DNA from: Branchiostoma floridae
Taxonomy: Eukaryota > Chordata > Leptocardii > Amphioxiformes > Branchiostomatidae
Direction: 5' to 3'
Assembly (NCBI RefSeq): GCF_000003815.2
Contig: NC_049979.1
Coordinates: 34,441,738 to 34,505,737 of the forward strand
DNA length: 64,000 nt
Positions 36,861-47,856 of the stretch are shown here, piece by piece. A model generated the notes under the pieces. The model was not told the DNA's origin and did no database searches. It saw only the letters and a program-made list of their open reading frames with translations. The position numbers and the translations under genes were made by a program. Position 1 is the stretch's first letter. Each line of letters opens with the position of its first letter.

Positions 36861-38659
36861 ACCCGTATCATTGTTAGCTTAATGCAAATTTTAAGACCTG
36901 CTTCCAATACCATATTCTGCACGCCCCACGTAGTGAACAATCGTAGAAACCCTGAGGCAGACGCTTCGGTAAATTTTTTCTCGTTGTATTTTAGGTACCG
37001 CTTTTATTGCCACATTTTGTCCGCTCCACATGGTGAACGTCATAATTCAATTCGTCGAAAATCCCTATAAAGGCAGGTCTGACATTCTTTGCCAACTTTT
37101 TAAAAACAATAAAACACAATGGGGTCACAGGGCATATATATATATATAACTTTGTTGGTAGCGTCACTATTTACCCGTAATTTTGCTATTCAAAACAACG
37201 ATTTACTTTCTCAAATTACGTCTTTTTCAAACATCAGACACACTTGCACGAGTTAGCATCGGCAGTCACATTCCATCTGTGCACTATCGGTAGCTGCGAT
37301 CAAAAGATGGTTGGGCCTAGGGTTCTAGACAAATATACTCAGAATTGCATGCAATAAATACTTGTTCAAATGACTTCAAACGTGGTGAAAATTACACGCG
37401 GCAAGGAAAGTGTTCATTTTCTGACCATTGAAGGTACCTGGTGTGCTTGTATGACAACCGCCGAAAAGGAAAGGCCTATACTAGTTTTATACAGCTAGTA
37501 ATTTCTAAGTATGTAAGATTCATTCATTAACGGATCATCGGGGTTTTAACCAGTAGATAAAAAGGTAGCAGATGCAAGTTAAAAGACTGGCTCGTTAAAA
37601 ATGATAATGTACACAAAAAATGTTTAAACGTTTCCAATACACCAAGAGTTCTGATCGAACATGTCCGTGACTCACCGTGATTCACCGTTAACGCGTTAAT
37701 TTGACGTTCTGGTCAGGTCTAATTATCGCAAGTGTTCTGATACGTGTATGTAAAGGGTTAGTGTGTGACCACAATCGTTTCCCTCTCATAGCAAAGAAAA
37801 TGTAATGTAAATAATATAACGAACTGTCCCTTAAAATGTTTGAGTTGTCAGAAGAGCGCAGTTGGTAGTTTCAATTACAGAGAATCACGTCGCAGCTTAC
37901 TACGGGTCACTAAGGCGTCACCCACCTGTCAGTTAGCCGCACAGCTGCATCGGGATTATGTTTCTCACGTCACAGGGAAGGTTAATAACAGTGACATTAA
38001 GGGCGTGTGAACAGCTCAGGTCAGCTAGTGTAGTTTATAAACAATCAACTTGCATGCCACACTGTACAGTAGAGTTACGTGAAATTTGTTTGTATTTACA
38101 GTTACGCTGCCCTGTCATATCACATGTCAACGCACTAGAATACCCTCAAAAACGTATTACTATAACGCCTGTGCACATGCGTATTTCTTCACTCATGTTA
38201 TTATGTGTAGCTTTGTCTGCTAGCCAAATTTTCTCACCACAATGCAGGAAATAGCGTTTCAAGGGGTCAATAGTTCAGACTGTTCCCGGGGAGAATACCC
38301 TCAGTCCCACTTGTCACGCCTTCCATGCTGCACATGCTGAAAATTCGGCCAATAATATTTCGCCCAAACCTTAAAAGTAAGAAATTCACTGCCGCCGCCT
38401 CTGAAAAATGTTCGTCGTCACTTCCAAACAACATAAAATTAATACTTTGATGCAGAACTAGCTAACTTAAGATAGTTGAATCCAACTCTAAGTGTTGAAG
38501 TAAGCCTCACGAGGTAACGTAATTCGTAATACATTAGTATCATTCGCGTGCAATACCCTGTACAGGGAAACTAATATAGTATGTTACACAAAATCGCGCA
38601 ATCATGTGAATGGAATGTTTGGAGAATATGTCTTGTGTGATTCTTTTATTTTTTTCTTG

Positions 38660-38852
38660 TCAGATTGGCAGACGTGAGGTCAGGGCTATAGGATGGGTTG
38701 AAACCAGGAGTAGGATGATCATGAAAAAAGGGACGACTAAGGGCGGAGATGAGATGAAGCGACAGGTGGTTGACAAGTCACGCCTGGCCGAGGAACTGGT
38801 CATTCAAACATGCAGGAATATTCTTGAGAGACATTTCAATGTTTTAAAAGCC
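38660..38852 (+). other. Exon-like unit, copy 1
   Basis: After TTCTTGTCAG the frame reads IGRREVRAIGWVETRSRMIM, then KKGTTKGGDEMKRQVVDKSR, LAEELV, and stops at about 38853. The first 150 bp recurs inverted at 39090-39240. It has no recognised domain and is basic in composition. Confidence 0.4.
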
Positions 38853-39009
38853 TAACGAAGCACTTTTGTATGGAACAGTTAGGTTTCCGTAGAAATTTTG
38901 CTTCTCCAATGTTCTTTGCGGATAAGCCTCAACACGATATTTTCGCGAACAGAACATCTGGGTAAACAATCAACAGTAGTTCCAAATCGGTAATAATGAT
39001 CTGGGTGAA

Positions 39010-39240
39010 ACCCACCTTCATATTTTTGCTGGCACATTGTTGGTCCTGGAGTTGTTCTGTGGCTTCCTCTGGTTAGCTATTAGGTCGGCGGTTTGTTCAA
39101 AGCGACCAGTTCCTCGGCCAGGCGTGACTTGTCAACCACCTGTCGCTTCATCTCATCTCCGCTCTTCGTCGTCCCTTTTTTCATGATCATCCTACTCCTG
39201 GTTTCAACCCATCCTATAGCCCTGACCTCACGTCTGCCGT
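39010..39240 (-). other. Exon-like unit, copy 2 (inverted)
   Basis: The minus strand reads GRREVRAIGWVETRSRMIMK, KGTTKSGDEMKRQVVDKSR, LAEELVALNKPPT then stop. Nearly identical to copy 1 for 150 bp, then different. Forms a long inverted repeat with it. Confidence 0.45.
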
Positions 39241-39658
39241 TTTTGTCGGGAAAGTCGGAAAATAAGAGTCCGGTCCAGTTTCGATGATTTCGACAGGGAT
39301 TTGAATATCGTTTATCGAATATCGTCCCTTTCCCTCGTTTCCACTATGGAATAACCCATGGTTGCTGAGCAATGGCATTCACTGCCTAGTGTACATATTG
39401 CGTAATGCAGATGAAAGGCCAAGCCAAGCTGACTCCCAGCCAAGCAGTCATTTCGCTGCCAGACAGAGAGGAAAAAAGCCACGCCACGGGTCTTGAGCTG
39501 GTCTCTGATGATCAATAACACCTGCTGCCACGAAGTCAACACACTCCCTTTCACGTCGGTAAGTAACTCAGCTTCCACTTCTGCGTAGCGAAGAGGATCT
39601 TAGAAAAGTTCCTTTGTCTAGTTTGATCAGAGCCAGGTATACAAATTAGTAGTTTATC

Positions 39659-39812
39659 AAAGATTATCAAATTGTTAGCTTCGTACTTTTTTTGAATTTG
39701 TACGTAAATGCACTTGACCTGTTCTTTTTGTCAGTAAAGATTATCAAATTGTTAGCTTCGTACTTTTTTTAATTTGTACGTAAATGCACTTGACCTGTTC
39801 TTTTTGTCAGTA
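39659..39812. repeat. 77-bp tandem duplication
   Basis: Two almost identical units starting AAAGATTATCAAATTGTTAG and ending TTCTTTTTGTCAGT. Confidence 0.95.
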
Positions 39813-39837
39813 TATATATATTTGTTTTAAAAATGGG

Positions 39838-40450
39838 ATATATCTTGTGGTATGCAGTGTCCGGAAAACAACGTCGTTTGGGTTGTCTCCCGAGGATTCC
39901 GTCCCAGATTTCGGACATTGTGTGTAACAGTAGAACACAATAGGGCTACGGAACTGCTAAACTGTAATGATATATCTCATTTTCAAAACAGATATGTATT
40001 CAATTTGATTCCTTCTAAAGGGATATATTATTACATTTCTTATTATTCTTACTCTATTTCTTATAATTCTTATTCTTATTCAAAAGCCAAGTATCATTTT
40101 GAAATAGCTTGGATATTTCAATCGGCTAGAGCGTTCAAGTTGATATACGTGTGCATGTTCTCTCTCAATCTCTGCACAGGTCGGGCAAGAGAGATAAACA
40201 CGGGCAAGACCGACTCCTCCCGCCGCAACGGACGTCGCTGATGGCTTGCGCTGGAAGACGAGCTGTATCACTGTGGGGAAGGACGCCCGTATGCAAATTG
40301 CAACAACGGGACCAAGGCTGGGAGCCATGCAAAATCCGGAACAACGTCGCCCTAAGGAGCAAGGCCATGAGAGGAAAATGCCAGACCGGAGCAGAGCCGC
40401 GTACAGCCAAGATTGCGCTGCTACAACTATGGAAATACTGACGCCAGTTT
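39838..40450 (+). other. Exon-like low-copy family, plus-strand copy
   Basis: Homologous at DNA level to 30700-30930 (inverted). It encodes VVWVVSRGFRPRFRTLCVTV in one frame, offset from the other copy by a small indel upstream. A GC-rich block at 40180-40450 after a TCTGCACAG acceptor-like site may be a further exon, but no frame stands out. Confidence 0.35.
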
Positions 40451-41744
40451 ATGGACTGATGTAAACGTATTGTCTGCATTACTAGTATTTGACTTTACAG
40501 ACACAAAAACGTATTGTCTAGTCTATTATGTGTATCAAAGAATATACAAGTAATGTAATTGACTCAGACGACGACGGTCCAAATCAAACCATGTGCGGAT
40601 TTACGAATGGTGGAAATCCCATACAGACGCACGTAAGGTCTCATTGATGAGTTTTAAACTGCATTGGGAGTAATGGCATGCAAAAATACGTGTTTCACAT
40701 GGGCGCGTACAAAATGAACGCACTTGAAATATGTTTATTCTATTTATTCTTTGTTGCGCTCATTTACGTTTTATCTTGTAAAAAATTTACGACAACAGCT
40801 AAACAGTCAGTCTTATATGACAATTAGAACATGCATGAAGTTAGTACACACCGCAACGGGGACTGCACAACTCAGAACTGTGTGCCTCCGACCCAGACCG
40901 CAGCTACCGAACATTGCCTGCTAATTTCTTGAAGTAGAAAGAAACTTTCACCAATCTAACGTTAGAGATCAGTTGGGCTGGATAAAAGGAAAATTCTCAT
41001 CGCTAAAAAAACACCTCCGTGCAGCCGCTTACTTTTTTGGGCCGTAATTTGGAGTAATACATCAACGGGACCTTACAAATATTATGTATGCAAGCTGATG
41101 TTGCATTTCAGTCCGTCACTTGCAACAAGCTATACAACGCAATGGTTGCTGTATGTACCGGCATGTATTAGTCTATATTGTGCCATGATTATTATTCTCA
41201 GACGGTTTCCGGTAATTCGTTAAATTTGATAATGTGAACTGCAACAGACCGAGATAAAGTACTAGTAACAATGTTGTGTGATGTGAGCGGACAGCTGTGT
41301 AACTGTCTGTCAGGTAAGACAGAATATAAAGACGAGAGATTTATTTCTAAGGCAATTCAGGAGAGCAACAGACCGAGTGACATAGCATTATGACGTCGCA
41401 GTTAGTATACGTTCAAAGTCTCCCGTGCCCAGTGTACGGAAATCCCTATCTCTGTGTCATTTCTTTATCGTTAACGTGGTCGTCTTCAAATCAGAATCCA
41501 AAAGAATTAGTTACATGTCCAAGAATACCATTGTTTATCAGAGGAAGAAAATCGTTGTCAGAAACATCGGTAAACATTTATTTTAATTCTGAATCATTTA
41601 CCATATCAAATTCTACTTTGTTGAATTCCAAAACCGCCCTGTCAAGGCATATCATTACATATTGTAAGAAGCAAAACTTAATATACAAAAATGAACAGCT
41701 ATGACTCATATAACATTTTAATCTCATGCAAAACCACTATCTCA
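40451..41744. other. Intergenic stretch without recognised features
   Basis: Short unsupported frames only. A 104-codon frame at 41390-41704 has no recognisable domain. Confidence 0.5.
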
Positions 41745-42590
41745 CCACAACACTGACTGACCATCATTGTTGTGCGGCTGTCGTCGCTACTATGGAATGT
41801 CTTTCCGACAAGTCCACAAGTCCACAAAGCTCACAACATTAAACAGCATCGTTAACACATCAAGATCGCATATAAAACCACCATCCCATTGTTGTTGTTT
41901 TGTTGTCTTTGTTTAAAACAGACTAATCATCTGTTGTGCGGCTGTCGTCCCTACATGTCTTTCCGACAAGTCCGTCACAACAAGTTCACAACGTTAAACA
42001 GCATCGTTACTACCATCCCATTGTTGTTGTTTTGTTGTCCTTGTTTAAAACAGACTAATCATCTGTTGTGCGGCTGTCGTCCCTACATGTCTTTCCAACA
42101 AGTCCGTCACAGCAAGTTCACATATTCCACAGCATCGTTAACACATCAAAATCGCATATAAAACCACCATCCCATGGCCATTGTTGTTGTTCTTTTGTTG
42201 TCCTTCCTTAAAACCGACTAATCATCTGTTGTGCGGCTGTCGTCCCTACATGTCTTTCCAACAAGTCCGTCACAGCAAGTTCACATATTCCACAGCATCG
42301 TTAACACATCAAAATCGCATATAAAGCCACCATCCCATGGCCATTGTTGTTTGTTGTCCTTGTTTAATACAGACTAATCATCTGTTGTGCGGCTGTCGTC
42401 CCTACATGTCTTTCCGACAAGTCCGTCACAACAAGTTCACAATATACCACAGCACCGTTAACACATCAAAATCGCATAATAAACAACCATCTCATTGTTG
42501 TTGTTTTGTTGTCCTTGTTACAAACAAACCGTGAAACTGTGGTGCCTATATCTTCCGACAAGCCCGCAACAACAAGCTCAAAACATAACC
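41745..42590. repeat. Tandem repeat of 131-164 bp, about five units
   Basis: TGTTGTGCGGCTGTCGTC recurs near 41770, 41932, 42063, 42227 and 42381, with CCATCCCATTGTTGTTGTTT and TCCGTCACAACAAGTTCACA between. Small cysteine-rich frames across it come from the repeat. Confidence 0.9.
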
Positions 42591-42594
42591 ACAG

Positions 42595-42715
42595 CTTTCC
42601 CGGCATGCCTTACTCCCAGCATGCCTCACTCCCAGCATGCCTCACTCCCTTGACATCATCCAACATGGCGGCGCCCTATAACACAACATGGCGGCGCCCT
42701 ACTCCGCTAACGAAA
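42595..42715 (+). promoter_or_regulatory. Orphan promoter-like cluster (ZNF143/THAP11-like and YY1-like sites)
   Basis: CTCCCAGCATGCC-type cores occur two to three times at 42598-42640, matching the core of the ZNF143/THAP11 motif. AACATGGCGGC, a YY1-like motif, occurs twice at 42662-42672 and 42685-42695. This is typical of TATA-less promoters, but no coding exon follows that I can support. Confidence 0.45.
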
Positions 42716-42769
42716 ACAAAACAGGTTGTGCTATCGCAAACCTGTAATAATGACTAGCTCAAGAAATAT

Positions 42770-45457
42770 GTAGATCAGTTTATTTCTACTTAACTTGTGG
42801 ATTTCTTGTCAATATGCTACGTACATGCTGTACCATATCCAGTGAAATGAGTGTAATTTTGATAAATTTCGCTAGAGGGCACAGCTGCATATGAATTGGA
42901 GGACGGATCTACTAGTAGTACTACATGTAGTATATAGCAAGCCCAAGTAGACAGGCCAGGTAAACATTCACAACATGCATGCCTGCAGTGTTCGTTGAGG
43001 GAAACAATTTGATTTTAATAACTGTCTTGAAAAACTGTTTCATATTTGGAAATGATAAAGAGCCTATAGATACCAAATTCTCAACAAGCCCTTATCTCAT
43101 TGACATATGGGGCCTTGGGCAAAGCTGATAACTACATTTGGCATTTGTACTTGTAGCCTGGCTTAAGTGCATGTAGACATCAGTTGTCAAACGCAGACTA
43201 GGATGTGATATGGGGAAAAATATTAGGGCTGAACCTCTGTACTCTGCTAGAGCTCCACTACCCGGTGACCTCACTGACCCCAGGATCTACCAACTGTAGT
43301 TAGGCGTGGGGGTGAGGTGGGGTAGTGGCTGGGTTTTATAACTAGATCATCCAAATACGGGAAAAAAAATAGTCTAAAGTGTAAAATTTACACACAATAT
43401 ACACTATGAATTTCATATACCCTCATCCGTTTGAAAAGATTGTGCATAAAACGGTATTTGTTGACTGTTATGTATTATTCTCACGATCGCCCCTAGTTAT
43501 AGAATGCAATGTTCTGCAGATGACATTATTTTATTATCATTGTACACACAGCACTGTTGATGGAAAGATTAAGAGAATGGCATAAGTGATTCCATTATTC
43601 AGAATAAGTGTACTGCATAAAGGGACGGAATGACTCTACGGTTTAATACTACTACTATAAAGGGATCAGCCTTGGCAATATAATAATAGCTCTGCAAACT
43701 GCTGACTTATAGTATTCTCTTTATTGATTTTCCCAACTGAACAGCACAGCACCAATAATGGTTTCAACCATCTTGACAACTTATGACAACCTGCAAATCA
43801 TTTTGGTACATTCCATGAGAAAGCTGTATATAGCATGAACCATACACCAACTACAAAGTCGTATATTAAGGGTGCAAAGCTCAACAGGTAAAGATTTTAT
43901 ATCAAGTATCATGATGCTAGCCTGGTTAAATTGTGCTTATAGCAGCCCACCAAACAACTGCCGGCTCCCTAGCTGAGGGATCAGTTACAGCCCCGAATTT
44001 GCATTTCACAAACTATCATAACACACCCCTCAAGTGCTTATTAAACAAAAAGATGTGGATTCAATTTTTTGTTACATACAACAAATACAGAGCTGATGAT
44101 ACCAGGCTACATTATATGGTCCCTACGGTACAGGGCTCGAAATACTGTTTTCTGCATATCCGCACAAATTTTACCTGCACCACTCTAAATTTGTTCCTGG
44201 AACCATTGCTATTTTTTCTTTCACAGTTCATAGATAGTAACAGTCAATGCAGCTGATATCAATCCATATACTAGTACATCATAGCCATAGGACATTTATG
44301 TTTAAAACCCAGTACATGAACCAGCGAAGGTTAGGTGCAGGTAGACACCAGAAATACATGCACAGCTCCAATTTTACCTGCACTTACTTGCATATGCAGG
44401 TGGTATTTCGAGCCCTGCTACCAGTAATAAGTTTAATGACAACTGAGTTCTTCATAATGTCAGAATACAGAGCATCTTCCCATTTAACTGTCACCAGTAA
44501 TTTACTCTTGCTTGAGACTTGCCAAAAGCATCTTACATGAAAGAAGCACTACCATAAAGACTGTTATTTCTAATGGTGATACATGATATTTTCTAATGAT
44601 GATAAATTCAGGAAGTAAAAAAAGTGCAAATACTGCTTCACAATGTAAAATAAAGTAAGTACAATAACTTTTATCTGAAGGCTGTACCTCTTCTGGGATA
44701 TTATAAAGCTAAGTACAATGTTACATAGTATCTTTTTAATGGCTTTGAACTGTGAACACATATATGGAACATTTATCATCATAGTAAGTATATCTTTATT
44801 TTCTATAACTAGTGGCAATCAGCAAATTATAATATGCATGATGCATAATGATCAGCAGTCAATCAATCTTTCCTACAATACAAACAATATTTTTGAACTT
44901 TTACAAAACACAAACATCTTTTTTATACATGGTGATTACATGTAACATCAAGGGATTGTTTTTGATATTTACTTTGCTACAATTATTGTGTTCAATGGAT
45001 TGCACTTAACACAGGATATTGACACTTAGCTATTGACTATTGTTCTTTATCAGACTTATTTGAACAATGCAGTAGCAAGTAGTGCTTAAACAATCACAAT
45101 TCACAACAAAATCAGACAATGTTTATAATAGTTCAGCTATTAATACATGTGTACCAACATTAAATATCAGGGCTTGAACATTTCCATTTGGGGTTCAATA
45201 TGCTTTTAATGCCTGTATACTTAAGAGCTTGCTAAATTGCAAATTTCTCTTAATACAAGTAAAAATAATGATACTAAACAAAATAATAATGATAAAAAAA
45301 AGTGCTTTACCTACAAAACTATAGTAGAAACTAGAATGAATCTCTTTGGTCAAAAACCAACCTCTTGGCTATGATATGCAATTGTAATGCAAAACACAAC
45401 CATACTATAACGACACTTTCCACTTTTGAAGTAGTACAGCTGTATAATATATGTACT
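42770..45457. other. AT-rich intergenic stretch downstream of the kinase gene
   Basis: Holds the presumed 3' flank of the minus-strand kinase. No repeats or coding signals stand out. Confidence 0.5.
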
Positions 45458-47134
45458 TCACTTGTCTGATAGTGTGAGCTGAGCAAAGCCTACCAAAGCC
45501 TTATCATCAGGGACCTCATTGGGGTAACAGCCGGAGCTGAGGGCAAACGTGACGCTTTTGTTGTTAGCGGGGTTATCCACTATCTTCTGCAGATTAGCCG
45601 CAACGACCACGTAATCTCTACCGTCCACTAGACCTGCCGCGACCAACTCGTGCGACACGCCGTCTGGGGTGTCCTTTCCTGGTATGAACGGGAAACGGAT
45701 GTCTTTCAGTTCCTTGTTCGTGTCCCTTAGGCGGAGGACTAAGTTTTGCGCCGGTTGTAGCTGCACTGGAGCAGGCTGCTGGGCTATGGGGACTGAGCCG
45801 GGTGGTGGATACATGATGCCCCCTTGCATCTGCTGCTGGTATAGCATCTGCTGTTGTTGCTGGTGGGCTAACATCATTTGCTGTTCTTGTGTCAACTGTT
45901 GGCCTTGTTGGAATGCCAGGGGTACAGGCTGGGGTTGTGTGTTGACTGGGGGCTGTGCCTGGTTGGCAGGGGGAGCGTCCGCGGACTTGACGGCTGGGGC
46001 AGACTGCGCGTTTGCGACCTCTTCGGGCTCGTCGTATCCCGTGGGATTCTTCACGCGAGGGGATTTGGACGCGGCGGCAACCTTCCCCTCCTCGCTTTCC
46101 TCGTCCATCTCCTCGTCGGACCACTCCCACTGCCCGTCGGCCGTCTTGTGAAGCCGCCCGCTCGACCCGGGCACGCGCTTCACCTTCTGGGAGCGCGACT
46201 CCAGGCCAGGCCCGCCCCTAATCAACACTTCCACCAGGTGCTCCTTCCCCTTGGCCTTCTTGAAGAACGGGCTCTTGAGCAGCTCCGTGGCGTTCGGTCG
46301 CTGCGCCGGATCCTTCTGCAGACAGGCCGAGACGAGCTTCCTGAACGACTTCCCGTACTTCTTGTACTGATCTTTCTCCTCCGCGCCCGTGTCCAGACTC
46401 GGAGGGTCGTTCTGTAAGGTCAGCATCAAGACCTTCATCGGCGGGTACTTGTGGTACGGCGCAGTCCCCGTGGCTAGCTCTATCGCCACGATCCCGAAAC
46501 TCCAGATGTCGGCCTTGAAGTCGTAGCCTCCCTCCGACTGTTCCATGACCTCGGGCGCCATCCAACATGGCGTCCCCACGAACGTTCGCCGCACCTTCTC
46601 CCGCGCCATGTCGCCGCCGACAGCCAGCCAACCGCTGACTCCGAAATCTGCCAGCTGCACAGTGCCATCGTTTCCAAGAAGGATGTTACCAGCTTTTAGA
46701 TCCCTGTGGATTTGCCCATTGTTGTGCAGGTATTCCAACCCCTTCAGCACCTCTCTCAGCACAGTGGCAATGCTGGTTTCATCCAAAACGCCGTGCTGAC
46801 AGTCCATTTGGGCCTTGCGATGTTTAATGATATCCAACAGGGAACCGCCAGACAGAAGCTTCAGCACTAACCACAGCTCCTCCTTCACAACGAACGACGT
46901 GTAGAAGTTGACCACGTTCGGATGGTTACACTGCCGCATGGCTTGTATCTCCTTGTGTAGCTCTTCCATACTGGTGTTCGCCTTGTCCAGGTTGATTCGT
47001 TTGATGGCACACGGTTCGTTCCTGGGTTTACAGGACGCCACCTGAACCACGGAGGTTGCCCCGCTTCCTATGACTTCTTTCAGCTCATACTCGTCCTTAG
47101 AATTTGGCCACTGCTGTGACTGTTCGGACGCCAT
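45458..47134 (-). CDS. OXSR1: OXSR1/STK39 (OSR1/SPAK)-type STE20 kinase, intronless, 558 aa
   Basis: One complete open frame from ATG (47134) to TGA. The kinase domain (about residues 16-290) has GSGATSVV, the lysine in [24 protein letters not shown], and the activation segment [10 protein letters not shown] with the threonine that WNK kinases phosphorylate. The regulatory motif [11 protein letters not shown] follows, then acidic [15 protein letters not shown]. Next is a proline/glutamine-rich linker of roughly 90 residues, then the CCT/PF2 domain ([17 protein letters not shown] to [10 protein letters not shown]), which in this family docks RFxV motifs of WNKs and cation-chloride cotransporters. 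Known role: WNK-SPAK/OSR1 control of ion transport and cell volume. Vertebrate orthologues have many introns; none interrupts this one. It is divergent from WDR81, sharing a 638-bp upstream region. Whether it is the single OXSR1/STK39 pro-orthologue or a retrocopy is undecided. Confidence 0.95.
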   Translation of the reverse strand: MASEQSQQWPNSKDEYELKEVIGSGATSVVQVASCKPRNEPCAIKRINLDKANTSMEELHKEIQAMRQCNHPNVVNFYTSFVVKEELWLVLKLLSGGSLLDIIKHRKAQMDCQHGVLDETSIATVLREVLKGLEYLHNNGQIHRDLKAGNILLGNDGTVQLADFGVSGWLAVGGDMAREKVRRTFVGTPCWMAPEVMEQSEGGYDFKADIWSFGIVAIELATGTAPYHKYPPMKVLMLTLQNDPPSLDTGAEEKDQYKKYGKSFRKLVSACLQKDPAQRPNATELLKSPFFKKAKGKEHLVEVLIRGGPGLESRSQKVKRVPGSSGRLHKTADGQWEWSDEEMDEESEEGKVAAASKSPRVKNPTGYDEPEEVANAQSAPAVKSADAPPANQAQPPVNTQPQPVPLAFQQGQQLTQEQQMMLAHQQQQQMLYQQQMQGGIMYPPPGSVPIAQQPAPVQLQPAQNLVLRLRDTNKELKDIRFPFIPGKDTPDGVSHELVAAGLVDGRDYVVVAANLQKIVDNPANNKSVTFALSSGCYPNEVPDDKALVGFAQLTLSDK

Positions 47135-47772
47135 GTTGGTTAGGGAAGGAGAGTGGGGTTAGTGCCTTACAGGGGCTATTACATATACTCCGTCGAGGGG
47201 GATACGCGCGGCGCTGAACTCCGCGGACATTTCAAACGATAAAATTTGTCTCTGACATAATTTCTGCGATCTAGAGCACGACACTAAAGTGGGCATTAGC
47301 TAAGAAATCTCAGCTTGTTCCCAATGTTCATTTTTCACCGAGGGTTTCAATGGGCTATGATAATTTCTGTAACAATTTCTGGCACATACCATTATTTGTT
47401 AGGGATTTGCAGGCTGATTTCAATATTTTGTTCAGCTTTCTACCCTGCTTGATTGCAAAAGACTGCGCCCCAACAGCTAGAAATAGGGGCGTCGTAAAAC
47501 AACAACCTTGTCGAAGTATGTTTGTTTTCTTATCTTAGAAAGAACGCGAAACATGTGAGAAGAACTTCACGCAGCGGTGCGTACTTCAAGGGTGCACTTT
47601 CATCACTATCTGCTAGGCGGCGCACTTAGACCTTTGTCAGAAGGAAAACATGGCGGCCTCCGGTTGAAAAACTGAGCGACAGAGAATCTCGTGATACCTT
47701 TTGACGGTATCTTTCAGTTCTGGAAGCTCGGAGTTACGTGCAATAATCTACACCGCCTTGGCATGAACGAAG
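47135..47772. promoter_or_regulatory. Probable bidirectional promoter between OXSR1-type kinase and WDR81
   Basis: Start codons of the two divergent genes are 638 bp apart. AACATGGCGGC (about 47646-47656), a good YY1-like element, lies in the proximal WDR81 leader. There is no obvious TATA box near either start. Transcription start sites cannot be read from sequence. Confidence 0.6.
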
Positions 47773-47856
47773 ATGTCTTTAGAACAAACGGAAGGAGACT
47801 TGAAGATCGCCAGGAGCCAGCTTAGGCAACGCGACGCTCGGACAGTGGATGCACTG
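47773..47856 (+). CDS. WDR81: WDR81 exon 1 with start codon
   Basis: ATG at 47773 gives [17 protein letters not shown] and ends in VDAL at a phase-0 donor (CTG|GTACGT). It is joined to [10 protein letters not shown] of the next exon, matching the family ALVxxxWL motif. A GTACG donor four bases later would shift the frame, so the first donor is preferred. An upstream ATG at 47762 opens a short frame ending within this exon. Confidence 0.75.

Noticed and set aside
41390-41704. 104-codon plus-strand frame
   Set aside because: No domain, no conserved motif and no supporting splice sites.
41889-42534. Cysteine-rich repeated peptide (LLCGCRPYMSFRQVRH) as a possible toxin-like protein
   Set aside because: It is produced by the tandem repeat unit; frames break between units and no signal peptide leads them.
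46012-46799. Several plus-strand frames inside the kinase gene
   Set aside because: Shadow frames of a GC-rich coding region on the other strand.
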